From: Chloroherpetonaceae bacterium
GTDB taxonomy: Bacteria > Bacteroidota > Chlorobiia > Chlorobiales > Thermochlorobacteraceae
Assembly (NCBI GenBank): GCA_033763895.1
Contig: JANRJQ010000010.1
Span: 624,146 to 688,145 of the forward strand
Direction: 5' to 3'
Length of the DNA: 64,000 bases
The stretch's first letter is position 1; each line of letters begins with the position of its first letter. The notes under the pieces are model-generated. The model searched no databases. It had not been told where the DNA came from and was given only the letters and a program-made list of their open reading frames with translations. The translations under genes and the position numbers were made by a program. Of this stretch, positions 56,672-64,000 are shown piece by piece.

Positions 56672-56887
56672 CTAAAGTTCTGCTAAAATCATTTTGCCAT
56701 ATTCAAGTTTCTTAAAAACCTCAGAAGCTTTTACACGGCGCTCTTTGTCAAAAATTTTAATCTCATCAAGCCCTTTATCAAAATTGACTGCCTTAAAATA
56801 CCCAATAATACTCTGCCGTTCGTCACGAACCTGAATATAATCAGGAACAATCCCTTTACCTTTTGACTTCAGTAAAAATACCCTCAT
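56672..56887 (-). CDS. Small conserved protein beside the B12-binding gene
   Basis: A 71-residue soluble protein I do not recognise. It has mixed strands and charged residues ([23 protein letters not shown]) and no cysteines. It is translated just before the B12-binding gene, with only two bases between the stop and the next start, so the two should be made together. A role with the mutase is a guess from position only. Confidence 0.65.
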   Translation of the reverse strand: MRVFLLKSKGKGIVPDYIQVRDERQSIIGYFKAVNFDKGLDEIKIFDKERRVKASEVFKKLEYGKMILAEL

Positions 56888-56970
56888 TTGTGAAGTTTGA
56901 AGTTGAATAAGAAAATTAAATTATTATACTTCGCTAACACATCAATACTAATAAACTCTAATTACCTCAA

Positions 56971-57813
56971 TTAAGTTTTCGTCCATTCTCCGATTAATCG
57001 TAACCCTCTAAGAACGCCATTTTGAACCAAAATACTTTCATTAATAAACGGTTGCAAATTTATTGCATCTCCACCGGTGATAATAACTTTTGACCCTTTT
57101 CCCGTAATTCCCTGCAAATAAGATTGAATCATGTCAATTATTCCTTGAGTTTGTGCTTTGAACCCGTGATACAAACCGGCTTCTAAACAAGAACGCGTTG
57201 AATTCCCAATAATGGATGCCGGTTTTATAAACTCATAGGGCGGAAGTTGTGCCGTATTTTGAATGAGTGCCGACTTAACAGTCCCTATGCCGGGCAAAAT
57301 CAACCCCCCTAAATAGGTGTTGAGATATGTAACAATATCGTAAGTAATTGCGGTTCCGGCATCAATACAAATGATATTTTCTCCCCCAAATTCAAGGTTG
57401 GCAAAAGAAACAAAAGCGATTCTATCGCTACCAAGTGTATGAGGCGTTTCGTAATAAATCTTAACTGGAAGATGTGTCTCTGAATTCACAAAACAAGGGC
57501 CTTTAAAAGATGGATTATCAAAAATGAAAGTTGAGATAAAATTCTTTATTACCTCGTTTAATGATGGAACCACAGAACTGACCCAAATTTCATTTTTCTC
57601 GGCACTCGATTTGATTAGGCTACTTAGAGAGGAAAAAAAATCGGATAATTCTTTGATTAGCTCTGGTGAATGTTCTTTGATTCGGGGCGTTGATAATTTC
57701 CTTAACAATACAGGTTCAAGAGAATGAGGCATGAAAAAAGAAAGGGAAATCGTCGTATTTCCTAAATCGATTGCAACGATATTTTTCTTAAAATCTCCAA
57801 CTTTCTTAAGCAT
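56971..57813 (-). CDS. coaX: Type III pantothenate kinase
   Basis: Phosphorylates pantothenate, the first step of coenzyme A synthesis. It is a 280-residue ASKHA-fold enzyme. The phosphate-1 loop is VAIDLGNTTISLSF, the pantothenate-binding GSDRIA and DAGTAITYD motifs are intact, and YLGGLILPG and TGGDA close the site. The type III enzyme is not inhibited by CoA. It is followed by the 71-residue gene after an 83-base gap. I see no type I or type II kinase nearby. Confidence 0.95.
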   Translation of the reverse strand: MLKKVGDFKKNIVAIDLGNTTISLSFFMPHSLEPVLLRKLSTPRIKEHSPELIKELSDFFSSLSSLIKSSAEKNEIWVSSVVPSLNEVIKNFISTFIFDNPSFKGPCFVNSETHLPVKIYYETPHTLGSDRIAFVSFANLEFGGENIICIDAGTAITYDIVTYLNTYLGGLILPGIGTVKSALIQNTAQLPPYEFIKPASIIGNSTRSCLEAGLYHGFKAQTQGIIDMIQSYLQGITGKGSKVIITGGDAINLQPFINESILVQNGVLRGLRLIGEWTKT

Positions 57814-57917
57814 TTTGTTTAATTATTTCGATCAAATCCTTGAAAAATGAGATACTTTGAAGATATTTTGAAACCTTAACAAATTATTAAAGTATAGTTA
57901 AAAAAAATCTATTTGAT

Positions 57918-58118
57918 ATGAAAAAGCTCTTTCGTTCTAAATCTGAGAAGATGATTGCTGGTGTTTGTGGCGGTTTAGCGAGTTACTTTTCGCTTGACCC
58001 CACCTTGGTACGCATAGCATTAGTCGGGGTGACCCTATTAGGCGGGTCAGGGCTAATTTTTTATTTAGCGATGTGGATAATTGTTCCAATTGAGAGCGGA
58101 TACCGGGAGGTTCAATGA
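57918..58118 (+). CDS. PspC-domain membrane protein
   Basis: A 66-residue protein. The first half (FRSKSEKMIAGVCGGLASYFSLDPTLVR) is the PspC signature; a single membrane helix follows (GLIFYLAMWIIVPIE). PspC proteins sense or buffer envelope stress. Its stop overlaps the start of the next PspC gene as ATGA. Confidence 0.92.
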   Translation: MKKLFRSKSEKMIAGVCGGLASYFSLDPTLVRIALVGVTLLGGSGLIFYLAMWIIVPIESGYREVQ

Positions 58119-58570
58119 AAAAGCTGTATCGAATTCGCGAAGGAAAAGTTCTTGCAGGTGTCTGTACCGGCTTGGGCGATTACTTCATGATAGACCCTGT
58201 ATTAATCAGGGTTCTTTTCATTGTTTTTACTTTTACCGGTGGAGCGGGTTTTATTACTTACTTGATTTTATGGGTAGTAATGCCCGAACGCGATTTATTT
58301 CTAATGGATATTAAGCCGGTTGAAGGTCAAAAACCGATTTCAGAAGTGAAACAACCTTTCGATGCGGCTGAACTGAAAGAAAACTCAAATTTTATCTTTG
58401 GCGTCATTCTTGTCACGCTCGGAGCAATTTTCCTTGCCGATAATCTTCTTCCCTTTTTCAGCTTCAAAGACACGTGGCCATTTGTGCTTATCGTTGCCGG
58501 AGGATTGCTATTGTGGAACACACTAAGAAAAAAAGATTCAGCCAATGGAAATAATACCTCAGGAACTTAA
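58115..58570 (+). CDS. PspC-domain protein with extra membrane region
   Basis: A 151-residue protein. Residues 1-60 repeat the PspC signature (LYRIREGKVLAGVCTGLGDYFMID, then TYLILWVVMPE). A polar linker and a LiaI/LiaF-like helix pair follow (FIFGVILVTLGAIFLADNL, WPFVLIVAGGLLLWN). It overlaps the first PspC gene by four bases and precedes the toastrack gene by 26 bases. Confidence 0.9.
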   Translation: MKKLYRIREGKVLAGVCTGLGDYFMIDPVLIRVLFIVFTFTGGAGFITYLILWVVMPERDLFLMDIKPVEGQKPISEVKQPFDAAELKENSNFIFGVILVTLGAIFLADNLLPFFSFKDTWPFVLIVAGGLLLWNTLRKKDSANGNNTSGT

Positions 58571-58596
58571 GAACTAAAGTTAAAAGGAATGGTCAA

Positions 58597-59634
58597 ATGA
58601 AAACAAGCAGCATTTTTTGGGGTGTCTTTCTAATTGTGATGGGGGCATTGTTTTTGCTCAACAACATTGGAATATTAACGCTTACGCTTGACTCCGTCAG
58701 GCAATTTTGGCCTTTGGTTTTAATATTGTTTGGGGTCTCTCTTCTTGTTGGAAATCAGGTAATTACCCGAGTAATGGCGGTTGTTAGTGCGATTATTGTT
58801 GGTCTGATTATTTGGTCTTTCTTACCCTTTGGAAAATCTTACCAATATTGGAGCAGCCGTTCAAAACCAATCAGCGTAACTGTTGAAAGCGAAGGGTTGA
58901 GTTCAAGTGAAGGATACACACAATCATTTACTGAAGGCTTTAATGACAGTATTTCATTTGCCACATTAAAACTGGATGTTGGTGCAGGTGAATTTGAAAT
59001 TTGTGATACTACCCACGAGCTAATAGAGATGAATGTGGAAAGTACATTTGGAAAATATACACTCAAAAGAACCAGCAGCTCAGAGCGCGAATTTATTGAT
59101 GTGCGAATGAAAGATGCGACAATTAAAATCAGTGATGTCGGAAGTAATAACGGTGAAAATAATTGCAAAATTCGTTTGAATCAAAAACCGGTTTGGGATA
59201 TGGATATTGATGTTGGAGCTGCCGAAGCAAATTTTGATTTCAGCAGTTATAATGTCCGTAAAGTAAAGCTTGATGCGGGTGCGGCATCCATTCGGTTGAA
59301 ACTTGGCAGTCTTGCAGAAAAAACCAATGTGATGATTAAAACCGGCGTTTCACACATTGAAATTGATGTTCCTGAAAATGTTGGCTGTGAAGTAATCTCC
59401 CGTTCAGGACTATCAAGTTTCAATCATGAATCGTTGATTGCCATCGGGAAGAGCACATATCGCTCACCAAACTTTGATGCATCACAAAAAAAAGTATTTA
59501 TAACACTCGAAACAGGAATGTCAAATATTGAGTTAAATCGTTTTGGTGCGGAGGATGAACCCGAGCTCGCTCCTCCGGAGCCGCCATCACAACAGGAGCC
59601 GGTTTCAGTACCTGCTGCGCCAAAAGCACCCTAA
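58597..59634 (+). CDS. LiaF-like membrane protein with toastrack (DUF4097-like) domain
   Basis: A 345-residue protein. Residues 1-75 hold LiaF-type helices (FWGVFLIVMGALFLLNNIGIL, FWPLVLILFGVSLLVGNQ). The rest is a repetitive beta solenoid of the toastrack kind (LKLDVGAGEFEI, DMDIDVGAAEANFDF, VKLDAGAASIRLKLG), ending in a proline-rich tail, EPELAPPEPPSQQEPV. Such proteins, next to PspC genes, control envelope-stress signalling. No LiaS/LiaR two-component pair lies beside it. A terminator follows. Confidence 0.88.
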   Translation: MKTSSIFWGVFLIVMGALFLLNNIGILTLTLDSVRQFWPLVLILFGVSLLVGNQVITRVMAVVSAIIVGLIIWSFLPFGKSYQYWSSRSKPISVTVESEGLSSSEGYTQSFTEGFNDSISFATLKLDVGAGEFEICDTTHELIEMNVESTFGKYTLKRTSSSEREFIDVRMKDATIKISDVGSNNGENNCKIRLNQKPVWDMDIDVGAAEANFDFSSYNVRKVKLDAGAASIRLKLGSLAEKTNVMIKTGVSHIEIDVPENVGCEVISRSGLSSFNHESLIAIGKSTYRSPNFDASQKKVFITLETGMSNIELNRFGAEDEPELAPPEPPSQQEPVSVPAAPKAP

Positions 59635-59652
59635 ATGATAAATCATAAACTT

Positions 59653-59679
59653 AAAAAACCCGGAAAATCCGGGTTTTTT
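59653..59679 (+). terminator. Terminator after the PspC operon
   Basis: AAAAAACCCGGA (59653-59664) pairs with TCCGGGTTTTTT (59668-59679) around three A residues. Confidence 0.88.
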
Positions 59680-59762
59680 CGTTATTGGGAATGAACGCTG
59701 TGATTGAAATGGTCGTTAGTAATTCGTGTTTAGACATCTTTTGAACGGCCTCTCGTTATTCT

Positions 59763-60944
59763 ATGAATATTGCAGCATCAATCAAAAACGATACCTATCA
59801 TAACTTACATGAACCGGGATCTTACGAATGGTGGTATTTTGATGCAATTGATGAGAAAACAGGGTTTTCTTTTGTTGTAATATGGTATTCTGGTTTTCCC
59901 TTTTCTCCTTATTACTTGAAACGATACCGTAATTGGAAGGATATGAATTCAGAGGTTATTCCAACACCTCTTGAACATGCAGGCTTCAGTTTTAATCTTT
60001 ATGAAAACGGAAAAGAACTTGTAAACTTCATCAAAGAAGGTAATTCCCATCTCTTTCAAACTTCTACAGAAACACCGTTCGCAAAATTTGAAGACAGCCA
60101 ATTTTCTTACAACGAGAAATTAAATCGTTACGAATTATCGATTTCATTTTTTATGCCTTCGAGAAGAAAGAAAATCAAAGCGGCTCTTTTTTTTGAGGTA
60201 TTGCCTGTTGAGGGTTTGGAAAAGGTTGAAAAAGCCGCCGGTGGAGAAAAGGCGCATACTTGGGTACTCGCCGCGCTTTCCTCTAAAGTTACCGGCGAAT
60301 TTGAATTTACAGAAGGGAATCAGGAAATGTTAATTCCTTTTAACGGTTCTGGTTATCATGATCACAATTACGGACGAGTCCCTATGGGTGAAGATATTTA
60401 CAATTGGTATTGGGGGAGGGCACATTCGGAAAATAAGGATTTGGTTTATTATGTGATCTCTTACAAAGATGAAAACAAATCCCCTTTTGCAATCCTATTT
60501 CTGAAGGAAAAAGATCAAATTACAGATGTCTTTACAGGTCTTACGGTTGATTCTGAAAACTCGCAAAAAGGGTTTTTAATCCCAGAACATAGCCGTTCAT
60601 TGACACTTTCAAATGATAGAGTAAAGTGCATGATAACCCACTCTCATGACCTTGAAACTGGCCCATTTTATCTCCGGTTCAACTCGATATTCTTACTCAA
60701 AATTAACAATCAATCGGTTTGGAGTTTACAAGGAATCTCAGAATTTCTTCACCCCGATAGAATCGATTCTGAACTTGTTCGGAATTTGATTAAAAGTAAA
60801 ATTTGGCGGGAAGGGGAGAACTCATTGATGTACACGCTTTACAATTTTTTTAACAGTTGTTATGAAAGGTTACAACGATTTCATTGGTCTTTGAAGCCGT
60901 TTAGAACTAAAAATAAATTGAGTGTGTTACAAAATCGTCCTTAA
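59763..60944 (+). CDS. crtC: CrtC-like carotenoid 1,2-hydratase
   Basis: A 393-residue member of the AttH/CrtC lipocalin-like family. It has PGSYEWWYFDAIDE at the start, GSGYHDHNYGRVPM and NWYWGRAHSE, all signatures of the hydratases. In green sulfur bacteria this enzyme adds water to the 1',2' double bond of chlorobactene or gamma-carotene before glycosylation. It lacks a signal peptide. No other carotenoid gene lies beside it. Family relatives of unknown function exist, so the substrate is inferred. Confidence 0.82.
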   Translation: MNIAASIKNDTYHNLHEPGSYEWWYFDAIDEKTGFSFVVIWYSGFPFSPYYLKRYRNWKDMNSEVIPTPLEHAGFSFNLYENGKELVNFIKEGNSHLFQTSTETPFAKFEDSQFSYNEKLNRYELSISFFMPSRRKKIKAALFFEVLPVEGLEKVEKAAGGEKAHTWVLAALSSKVTGEFEFTEGNQEMLIPFNGSGYHDHNYGRVPMGEDIYNWYWGRAHSENKDLVYYVISYKDENKSPFAILFLKEKDQITDVFTGLTVDSENSQKGFLIPEHSRSLTLSNDRVKCMITHSHDLETGPFYLRFNSIFLLKINNQSVWSLQGISEFLHPDRIDSELVRNLIKSKIWREGENSLMYTLYNFFNSCYERLQRFHWSLKPFRTKNKLSVLQNRP

Positions 60945-61024
60945 TTTTCTATTATTAGTTTTGTAGTTGATCATTTGTGCAGAAGTCATTAACAAAGTAC
61001 TTAATTTTAACTTTAATCACATTC

Positions 61025-61030
61025 AGGAGG
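61025..61030 (+). promoter_or_regulatory. Ribosome binding site of petC
   Basis: A full AGGAGG lies four bases before ATG 61035. It is the strongest Shine-Dalgarno site in the window and suggests high expression. Confidence 0.7.
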
Positions 61031-61034
61031 AAGA

Positions 61035-61589
61035 ATGGCAGAGATAGTGAGAGGTCAATTTGATCGTTCAAAACGCCTCGAAACAATTACCGAGGGAGAT
61101 GCCGAAAGAAGAAAATTGATTGATGAAACTCAAAAAGAAATTCAATCATCCGCAAGCGAACCGAAAAGCGAAGGTCGTAGGAATATTCTTGGCTATATCG
61201 TGGGTGCAATTGGAGGGCTATTTACTCTAACTTCTCTTTACCCCGTGATTCGGTTTGTCGTGCCACCTGAAAAAAAAGTTAAAAGTGTTTCTTCAGCAGT
61301 GGTAGGAAAAGAGACGGATGTTCCTCCGAACTCTGGAAAAATCTTCAAGTTTAATGATCAACCGGTATTTGTTCTCAATTCAAACGGAGAATTATCGGCA
61401 ATGTCCGCCAAATGCACGCATTTAGGTTGCAATGTCCAGTGGCAGCCACAAGAAAAAGTTGTTTGGTGTGCATGTCATAATGCAAAGTACAATACCGATG
61501 GGACAAAGCTTTCAGGCCCACAACCGGCTGATCTTGCGAAGTTCGCTGTCAAAGTACAAGATGGTAATATTGTTCTCTCTAAAGTCTAA
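61035..61589 (+). CDS. petC: Rieske iron-sulfur protein of the cytochrome b complex
   Basis: The high-potential 2Fe-2S subunit of the quinol oxidising complex. The 184 residues start with a long charged cytoplasmic stretch, then one membrane helix (about 52-70, GYIVGAIGGLFTLTSLYPVI). The cluster ligands are C127 and H129 (CTHLGC) and C145 and H148 (CACH), with the disulfide pair C132 and C147. It begins after a perfect AGGAGG and precedes petB by 13 bases. No cytochrome c1 or f gene is in the cluster, as known for green sulfur bacteria. Confidence 0.95.
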   Translation: MAEIVRGQFDRSKRLETITEGDAERRKLIDETQKEIQSSASEPKSEGRRNILGYIVGAIGGLFTLTSLYPVIRFVVPPEKKVKSVSSAVVGKETDVPPNSGKIFKFNDQPVFVLNSNGELSAMSAKCTHLGCNVQWQPQEKVVWCACHNAKYNTDGTKLSGPQPADLAKFAVKVQDGNIVLSKV

Positions 61590-61602
61590 TCTGTAAAATA
61601 AT

Positions 61603-62700
61603 ATGTCTGAAATAATTGCAAAGCTAAAAATCGGCGTTGCTGAAGTGCCCGACTGGGTTGTTGGAAGAATTGGCTCATTGAAGCCAGCGCTTGATTATTT
61701 GGGAAAAAAGACTGTTCCACAACATCGTGCCTCGATATGGTACTATTTTGGAGGTCTGACCCTTTTCTTTTTTATCGTACAAATCATCACCGGGCTTCTT
61801 TTGCTACTCTATTACAAACCTACTGAATCAGAAGCGTTTGAGTCATTCGTTTATATCCAAAAAGAAGTTCCGTTTGGTTGGCTTTTTAGACAAGTACACT
61901 CTTGGTCAGCAAATCTAATGGTACTCATGATGTTTATTCACATGTTTAGTGCTTACTTCATGAAAGCATACCGAAACCCTCGCGAATTAATGTGGCTTAC
62001 CGGCTTTGTCCTTTGTTTATTAACACTTGGTCTCGGTTTTACCGGTTATTTGCTCCCTTGGAATGAACTCGCATTTTTTGCAACAAAAGTTGGTGTAGAA
62101 ACGGCTTCTTACACTGGCCCGCCCGGACAATTTGCAGCTTCAATCTTAAAAGGTGGCGACGAAGTTACCGGCGAAACGCTTACAAGAATGTTCGGATTTC
62201 ATGTGGTCCTATTGCCCGGTTTAACGTTATTAGTTCTCTCCGCCCATCTTATTTTGATGCAAACTCTTGGAACTTCAATTCCAATTGGGTATCAAGAAAG
62301 AGGGTTAGTTAAAGGTCATGAGCCATTTTTCCCCAATTTCCTATTGAAAGATTTCATTGGTTGGATGCTTGGCTTTGCACTGCTTATTTTCCTTGCAGTA
62401 ATGTACCCGTGGGAAATTGGTGTGAAAGCTGATCCACTTGCCGTGACTCCGGTGAATATCAAGCCTGAATGGTATTTTTGGGCTCAGTTTCAACTTCTCA
62501 AACAAGTTCCGGGGATAGTCGCTATAGCGTTAATGAGTATCGCTATTCTTGCTTGGGCGTTGATTCCCTTTATCGATAGAAAAGCTTCTCGCGAAGAGAA
62601 AAGCCCTGCATTTACCATTTTTGGTGTCCTTACAATTGCATTTTTCTTGGTAGAGTGTTTTATTGTGTATTACGATTATTATCTCAAAGGCTCACATTAA
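61603..62700 (+). CDS. petB: Cytochrome b of the Rieske/cytochrome b complex
   Basis: A 365-residue protein of eight membrane helices that unites cytochrome b6 and subunit IV in one chain. The four haem ligands are H99, H113, H200 and H215. The last pair is spaced 15 apart, the b6 pattern, and the first 14. PEWY of the quinol-oxidation site reads [15 protein letters not shown]. It forms one operon with petC. It passes electrons from menaquinol to a soluble or membrane cytochrome c encoded elsewhere. A terminator follows 18 bases after the stop. Confidence 0.95.
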   Translation: MSEIIAKLKIGVAEVPDWVVGRIGSLKPALDYLGKKTVPQHRASIWYYFGGLTLFFFIVQIITGLLLLLYYKPTESEAFESFVYIQKEVPFGWLFRQVHSWSANLMVLMMFIHMFSAYFMKAYRNPRELMWLTGFVLCLLTLGLGFTGYLLPWNELAFFATKVGVETASYTGPPGQFAASILKGGDEVTGETLTRMFGFHVVLLPGLTLLVLSAHLILMQTLGTSIPIGYQERGLVKGHEPFFPNFLLKDFIGWMLGFALLIFLAVMYPWEIGVKADPLAVTPVNIKPEWYFWAQFQLLKQVPGIVAIALMSIAILAWALIPFIDRKASREEKSPAFTIFGVLTIAFFLVECFIVYYDYYLKGSH

Positions 62701-62717
62701 AGAAACTGTTTGATTCT

Positions 62718-62746
62718 AAGCCCGAAGCAATTCGGGCTTTTTTTAT
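62718..62746 (+). terminator. Terminator after petB, abutting the next start codon
   Basis: AAGCCCGAA (62718-62726) pairs with TTCGGGCTT (62731-62739), followed by a T-run to about 62745. The next start codon is at 62751. Confidence 0.85.
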
Positions 62747-62750
62747 TGAC

Positions 62751-63230
62751 ATGACTAAAATATTGTTTGTTTGCCTTGGCAATATTTGCCGCTCTCCCTC
62801 GGCTGAGGGCGTTTTCCGAAAGAAAGTGCAAAATCGGAGATTAGAGAATCGTTATGTAATCGATAGTGCCGGCACTGCCAATTATCATGAAGGCGAGATG
62901 GCTGACCCCAGAAGCATAAATCATGCGGCTCAGAGAGGGTATAATCTTTCTTCGCACCGAGCAAGACAAATCACACCAGAAGATTTTATGAACTTTGATT
63001 GGGTGATTGCAATGGATAAAAATAATTACGAAGGTTTGAAGGCAATCGCCCCTACCCATTTGAAGGGGAAGATTCATCTGATGTGCAGTTTTGTAAAAGA
63101 CTGGAATCCATTACCCGTTTATCAAGAAATTCCTGATCCTTACTATGGGGGAAAGCAAGAATTTGAACTTGTTCTAGATTTATTAGAGGTTAGTACTGAA
63201 AAGTTATTAGACTATTTAGAAGGCAGCTAA
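62751..63230 (+). CDS. Low-molecular-weight protein tyrosine phosphatase
   Basis: A 159-residue phosphatase. The active-site loop C8-L-G-N-I-C-R14-S (CX5R) is at the very start (ILFVCLGNICRSPSAE), and the general acid lies in IPDPYYGG near 128. The ATG at 62751 gives the standard N-terminus; no other start fits. There is no Shine-Dalgarno site, because the petB terminator ends five bases before the ATG. In surface-glycan systems such enzymes act on BY-kinases; none is seen here. Confidence 0.93.
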   Translation: MTKILFVCLGNICRSPSAEGVFRKKVQNRRLENRYVIDSAGTANYHEGEMADPRSINHAAQRGYNLSSHRARQITPEDFMNFDWVIAMDKNNYEGLKAIAPTHLKGKIHLMCSFVKDWNPLPVYQEIPDPYYGGKQEFELVLDLLEVSTEKLLDYLEGS

Positions 63231-63307
63231 GACAGTGTTTAGGTTTGGACAAATTCTAATCTTTCTGAAATTAAGTGTTAGGAAAAGAATAAGTGCTACA
63301 TTGAAGC

Positions 63308-63658
63308 ATGAAAAGAAATTCACCAAATACGTATTCTTCGTTCTTGCTTGCAATCTTATTCTTGATGTCAAGCCTCTGTGCAATACTTGATGACACAGGG
63401 TTTGATCATTCCATAAATCAATTCAAAAAGGTTGAGCGCTGTGAATTAACAAACTGCCCGGTTTGTGGAACGCTTTCTGCCTCATCAGAAAATAGTATTG
63501 TTTTCAAAGTAAATCAGGATGGAGAGTATCACTTTGACCCACTTTTCGCGAATACAAAGTACCATTCATTAGAACTTATAAATAATTCCCAATCTTTTCA
63601 CTTTACTTCCAAACAGCCTTCTCTCAATAATCCACAATTTTCTATTCTAAGGGTATAG
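63308..63658 (+). CDS. Small exported cysteine-containing protein before the efflux gene
   Basis: A 116-residue protein with a signal-like N-terminus (SSFLLAILFLMSSLCAI). Its mature part has a three-cysteine stretch, CELTNCPVCG, that could bind a metal, and a histidine-containing tail (GEYHFDPLFANTKYHS). I do not recognise the family. It is followed 42 bases later by the TolC-type gene, which suggests a role in metal sensing or transport. That role is inferred from position. Confidence 0.6.
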   Translation: MKRNSPNTYSSFLLAILFLMSSLCAILDDTGFDHSINQFKKVERCELTNCPVCGTLSASSENSIVFKVNQDGEYHFDPLFANTKYHSLELINNSQSFHFTSKQPSLNNPQFSILRV

Positions 63659-63700
63659 TGCATTGATTTTTTTGACTTTACAAACCAAAAAAATCTTACA

Positions 63701-64000
63701 ATGCTCATTATTTATTTCTTCTTTCTACAATTTTTTATTCCTCAACCGCAGGAGGATTCGATATCGGTATCGCAAGCCGTATCGCAGGCGATTTCGCGAA
63801 GCTTATCATTAAAGCAGCAGACGGCATACTTAAAAGCAGGCTTTTATCAATCGCTTCAAGATGTCAGTCCCGATAAACCTACCGTATCATTTTATACAGA
63901 GGAAATGCTGAACGGGCCAAACGAGATTCAAAGTGTGAATCGTTGGCAGATTTCTCAAAAGTTTGAATTTCCGTTGGTATATCTCGCAAAAATCAATCGA
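63701..64000 (+). CDS. TolC-family outer-membrane efflux protein (3' end cut by window)
   Basis: The first 100 residues of a TolC/CusC-like channel. A hydrophobic start (IIYFFFLQFFIP) is followed by the first helix, ISVSQAVSQAISRSLSLKQQ, then PTVSFYTEEMLNGPNE and WQISQKFEFPLVYL, typical of the CusC-type proteins encoded with heavy-metal RND pumps in Bacteroidota. The pump and adaptor genes should follow beyond the window. The start is ATG 63701, and no stop is seen. Confidence 0.8.
   Translation, partial: MLIIYFFFLQFFIPQPQEDSISVSQAVSQAISRSLSLKQQTAYLKAGFYQSLQDVSPDKPTVSFYTEEMLNGPNEIQSVNRWQISQKFEFPLVYLAKINR

Noticed and set aside
60965-61000. TTGATC-17-TAACAA as a petC promoter
   Set aside because: The match to the -10 consensus is only three of six bases, and promoter consensus in this lineage is uncertain.
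1-64000. CRISPR arrays, insertion sequences, prophage or integrase genes
   Set aside because: I saw no direct-repeat array, transposase, integrase or phage gene, and base use looks even across the window.

Overview
The window is a compact, AT-rich bacterial chromosome segment. About 60 protein genes on both strands are packed into short operons separated by clear hairpin terminators. There is one tRNA, and I see no rRNA, CRISPR array, insertion sequence or prophage. The gene content points to the Chlorobi/Ignavibacteria side of the Bacteroidota supergroup, most plausibly a phototrophic or recently phototrophic Chlorobi relative. It has a magnesium-chelatase H-type protein (BchH), a CrtC-type carotenoid hydratase, a Rieske/cytochrome b pair with a b6-like histidine spacing and no cytochrome c1 gene, a pyruvoyl-dependent arginine decarboxylase, and two proteins with type IX secretion (T9SS) C-terminal sorting domains. 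An oxygen-dependent tRNA hydroxylase (MiaE), a glutathione peroxidase and a photolyase suggest exposure to oxygen and light. The lineage is inferred from gene content only; no 16S or ribosomal marker lies in the window.

Layout. 1-5.6 kb: a glycosyltransferase cut by the left edge, then a leftward run of a DMT-family exporter, a membrane-anchored J-domain/WD40 fusion, an aldehyde dehydrogenase and MiaE. 5.7-9.5 kb: two secreted T9SS cargo proteins, one an endonuclease I. 9.5-13.2 kb: a leftward ATP synthase F0 cluster (bactofilin, AtpZ, small membrane protein, atpB, atpE, atpF, atpH) that stops before atpA. 13.3-18.0 kb: tRNA-Arg, methyltransferase, PgpH-like HD phosphohydrolase, PlsY, glutathione peroxidase. 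18.0-24.7 kb: a C-terminally shortened BchH, a lipoprotein, a REC-GGDEF regulator, an S9 peptidase. 24.7-29.6 kb: pdxA, hemE, rfbC, holA, tandem Usp. 29.6-37.98 kb: Mrp-type P-loop protein, an outer-membrane barrel with a TonB-C-like tail, acetate kinase, a DUF2452 protein, an SPFH lipoprotein, an NtrC-type regulator and a VWA protein.

38.0-44.4 kb: GTP-dependent PEP carboxykinase, MlaF-like ATPase with a GAF-PP2C phosphatase, and thiG with two ThiE-family genes. 44.4-50.4 kb: serA followed by four overlapping glycosyltransferase genes, a surface-glycan operon. 50.5-57.8 kb: photolyase, tyrS, pdaD, an SDR enzyme, YqeY, a GNAT enzyme, a free B12-binding domain protein with a small partner, and coaX. 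57.9-64 kb: a PspC-PspC-toastrack envelope-stress operon, the CrtC-like gene, petC-petB, a low-molecular-weight tyrosine phosphatase, and the start of a TolC-type efflux operon cut by the right edge.

The most unusual item is the BchH-family protein. It stops cleanly at 813 residues and is followed at once by a terminator, so it lacks roughly the last third of the family. Other points worth a second look are the J-domain/TM/WD40 fusion, the barrel/TonB-C fusion, the SPFH lipoprotein, the F0 cluster without F1 alpha and gamma, the Mrp protein without its CxxC motif, and two terminators in unexpected places (before tyrS and directly against the phosphatase start codon).
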